64,000 nucleotides of DNA from Bradyrhizobium monzae (GTDB taxonomy: Bacteria > Pseudomonadota > Alphaproteobacteria > Rhizobiales > Xanthobacteraceae). The stretch lies in contig NZ_JAIRDQ010000004.1 in NCBI RefSeq assembly GCF_021458635.1, positions 310,001 through 374,000 of the forward strand. The letters are read 5' to 3'. A program made the position numbers and the translations under genes. Positions 62,932-64,000 of this stretch are shown piece by piece. Within the stretch, counting starts at the first letter, position 1. Each line of letters opens with the position of its first letter. Below the pieces are notes generated by a model that did no database searches, had not been told where the DNA came from, and worked only from the letters and a program-made list of their open reading frames with translations.

Positions 62932-63648
62932 TCAGCGGCTCGCCCTGGCAAACGGCTCGATCAGCTTCAAGGTCGCGGCGAGGCGGATGCTGCGCTTGCC
63001 GGCTAGCGCGGTCGCTTCCATTTCAGCGCCCTTGTCATTGCAGTGGCCGGAGAAGCCGATGCCCACCGCATAGCCACCGAACAAGGGATGCTCGCTCTTC
63101 GCCGGCGTGTGTTCCTGATTGACGAATTCGCCTTTCCAGCGACCGTTCGTCGAAGAATAGGCGCCGAGATAATAGAAGAAGGCATCGCCGCCGAGGATGC
63201 GGCCGTCGCGCAGCAACATCACGCCGGTATGGCCGCCGGTAATTCCGTCCAGCATCCGGATGTCGATCGAATAGAGTCCGCTGACGATGCCGCCCTCGCC
63301 GACCGCACCGGGCGGGGGAACGTCATCGTCGCCGAGCGGCGTCATCACGGCGCGAAACACCGAGACGTCCTCGACCACTTCTCCCTCGAAGCGGTAGAGC
63401 TTGCCCTGCTGTCGGCCGCGAATGCTGATTGTAACGGCGCCGGAACTGACCAGCGACCTGTGCTGTGGCGACCGGCTGTGGCGCTTCGTCCGGAGCCTGG
63501 CGACGATTTCGCCGTCCACAATCTCGTAGGTGCCGAAGTGGGCGAAGGCCGTGTTGCCGCCAAGCATTTTCCCGGCATGGGCGTACAGCACGCTGCGGCC
63601 GGAGCCGTCGTTGATATCGTATTCGACCTTGTACAATCCCTCCACCAC
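62932..63648 (-). CDS. Tandem GrlR-like protein
   Basis: 238 residues made of two similar halves: 1-~110 (GLYKVEYDINDGSGRSVLYAHAGKMLGGN...FGTYEI) and ~120-238 (GLYSIDIRMLDG..GVMLLRDGRILGGDAFFYYLGAY). Each has the GxYxxxF, G-I/V-x-I and GGDxxxxYxG pattern of GrlR, the negative regulator of the enteropathogenic T3SS. No T3SS gene is in the window, so the role may be unrelated. Similarity is by eye. Confidence 0.65.
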   Translation of the reverse strand: MVEGLYKVEYDINDGSGRSVLYAHAGKMLGGNTAFAHFGTYEIVDGEIVARLRTKRHSRSPQHRSLVSSGAVTISIRGRQQGKLYRFEGEVVEDVSVFRAVMTPLGDDDVPPPGAVGEGGIVSGLYSIDIRMLDGITGGHTGVMLLRDGRILGGDAFFYYLGAYSSTNGRWKGEFVNQEHTPAKSEHPLFGGYAVGIGFSGHCNDKGAEMEATALAGKRSIRLAATLKLIEPFARASR

Positions 63649-63750
63649 ACGCCCCGATCTTGTTCTGTTGCCAGTTTAGCGGGTCTGCCAGCCCCGGTAA
63701 CTAACTATCCTGACGCAGGACTGAGGTCCCAAGCGTAAGCGTGCCTCACC

Positions 63751-63990
63751 TTACGAAGCGCGGCGCGGCTCATGCATCGCCCTCTTCCGTCGTCCCATCC
63801 ACCACAGCGTCAGGTTCCAGCCGATGCAGGTGGCGAGTGCGCAACTCAAGCCGATCGCCGAGCCGAACTGCATGACGGCGACGTGCAGCACGGCAATCGC
63901 CATGCCGAAGCCGAGCAGGCCCCAGGCGGAGTTGGCGAGCACGGCGGCGGTCGGCGGGCCGCCGATGCGCGGATGCAGGATGACCATCAT
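63751..63990 (-). CDS. Small membrane protein (possibly truncated at the window edge)
   Basis: 79 residues from ATG 63990 with two membrane helices (VLANSAWGLLGFGMAIAVLHVAVMQF; LSCALATCIGWNLTLWWMG) and a basic C-terminal tail RRKRAMHEPRR. The frame remains open into the last ten bases of the window (ttc acc agc ATG ATG), so the true start could lie outside it. No known family. Confidence 0.5.
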   Translation of the reverse strand: MMVILHPRIGGPPTAAVLANSAWGLLGFGMAIAVLHVAVMQFGSAIGLSCALATCIGWNLTLWWMGRRKRAMHEPRRAS

Positions 63991-64000
63991 GCTGGTGAAG

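Overview
The window is high-GC chromosomal DNA from an alphaproteobacterium, most likely Bradyrhizobium or a very close relative. Three things point there: the protein families (a Bll0957-type amino acid:carrier-protein ligase with its zinc ligands at C131/E176/C279, the mtgA-rpmF pair, many short operons on both strands); three families of palindromic intergenic repeats of the kind common in Bradyrhizobium; and the lack of AT-rich islands. I saw no rRNA, tRNA, CRISPR array or phage. The only mobile element is one decayed IS4-type insertion.

Layout. 1-5243: the end of an ADP-forming acyl-CoA synthetase, a lone MCE/MlaD protein and a repeat-rich autotransporter. 5440-17695: a nitrogen-scavenging region. 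A leftward operon runs urtA-urtB-urtC-urtD-urtE (branched-chain-type urea/amide ABC transporter), fmdA (formamidase), fmdB-like zinc ribbon, amiE (aliphatic amidase). Divergent from it, behind a good sigma-54 -24/-12 match, is a 1123-residue protein that fuses an NCS1-type permease to a hybrid histidine kinase, overlapping the gene of a LuxR-type response regulator. 17739-19252: an IS4-family element whose transposase has three frameshifts. 19298-24567: a flavin monooxygenase, a secreted trypsin-like protease, a HAD phosphatase, and mtnA/mtnP for methylthioadenosine salvage.

24676-28477: a carrier-protein module made of an acyl carrier protein gene divergent from an acyl-CoA-dehydrogenase-like gene, a seryl-tRNA-synthetase-like amino acid:carrier-protein ligase and a GNAT-like protein. 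28746-31114: a PQQ alcohol dehydrogenase with the Asp-x-Asp lanthanide signature, then a dihaem cytochrome c. 31133-37009: an ankyrin protein and two cyclic-di-GMP proteins, one with intact GGDEF/EAL motifs and one degenerate. 37187-43086: a small unknown protein, a membrane protein, rpmF, mtgA, a farnesyl-diphosphate-synthase-type gene, a DUF1345 membrane protein and a secreted metacaspase. 43267-51637: a GFA protein, an NTF2-like protein, a class A beta-lactamase, a CPA1 antiporter, a cell-wall amidase overlapping a TauD-type dioxygenase, ispG, an EamA transporter and a Zur-type regulator. 51794-54993: a MarR-EmrA-EmrB efflux operon with a candidate operator. 55154-59894: an APH-like kinase, then pcaG, pcaH, an intradiol 1,2-dioxygenase and a pcaF thiolase (beta-ketoadipate pathway). 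60111-64000: mutS, a tandem GrlR-like protein and a small membrane protein at the edge.

The two most promising systems are the permease-kinase 'transceptor' paired with the amide/urea operon, and the amino acid:carrier-protein ligase module, whose end product cannot be read from the sequence.
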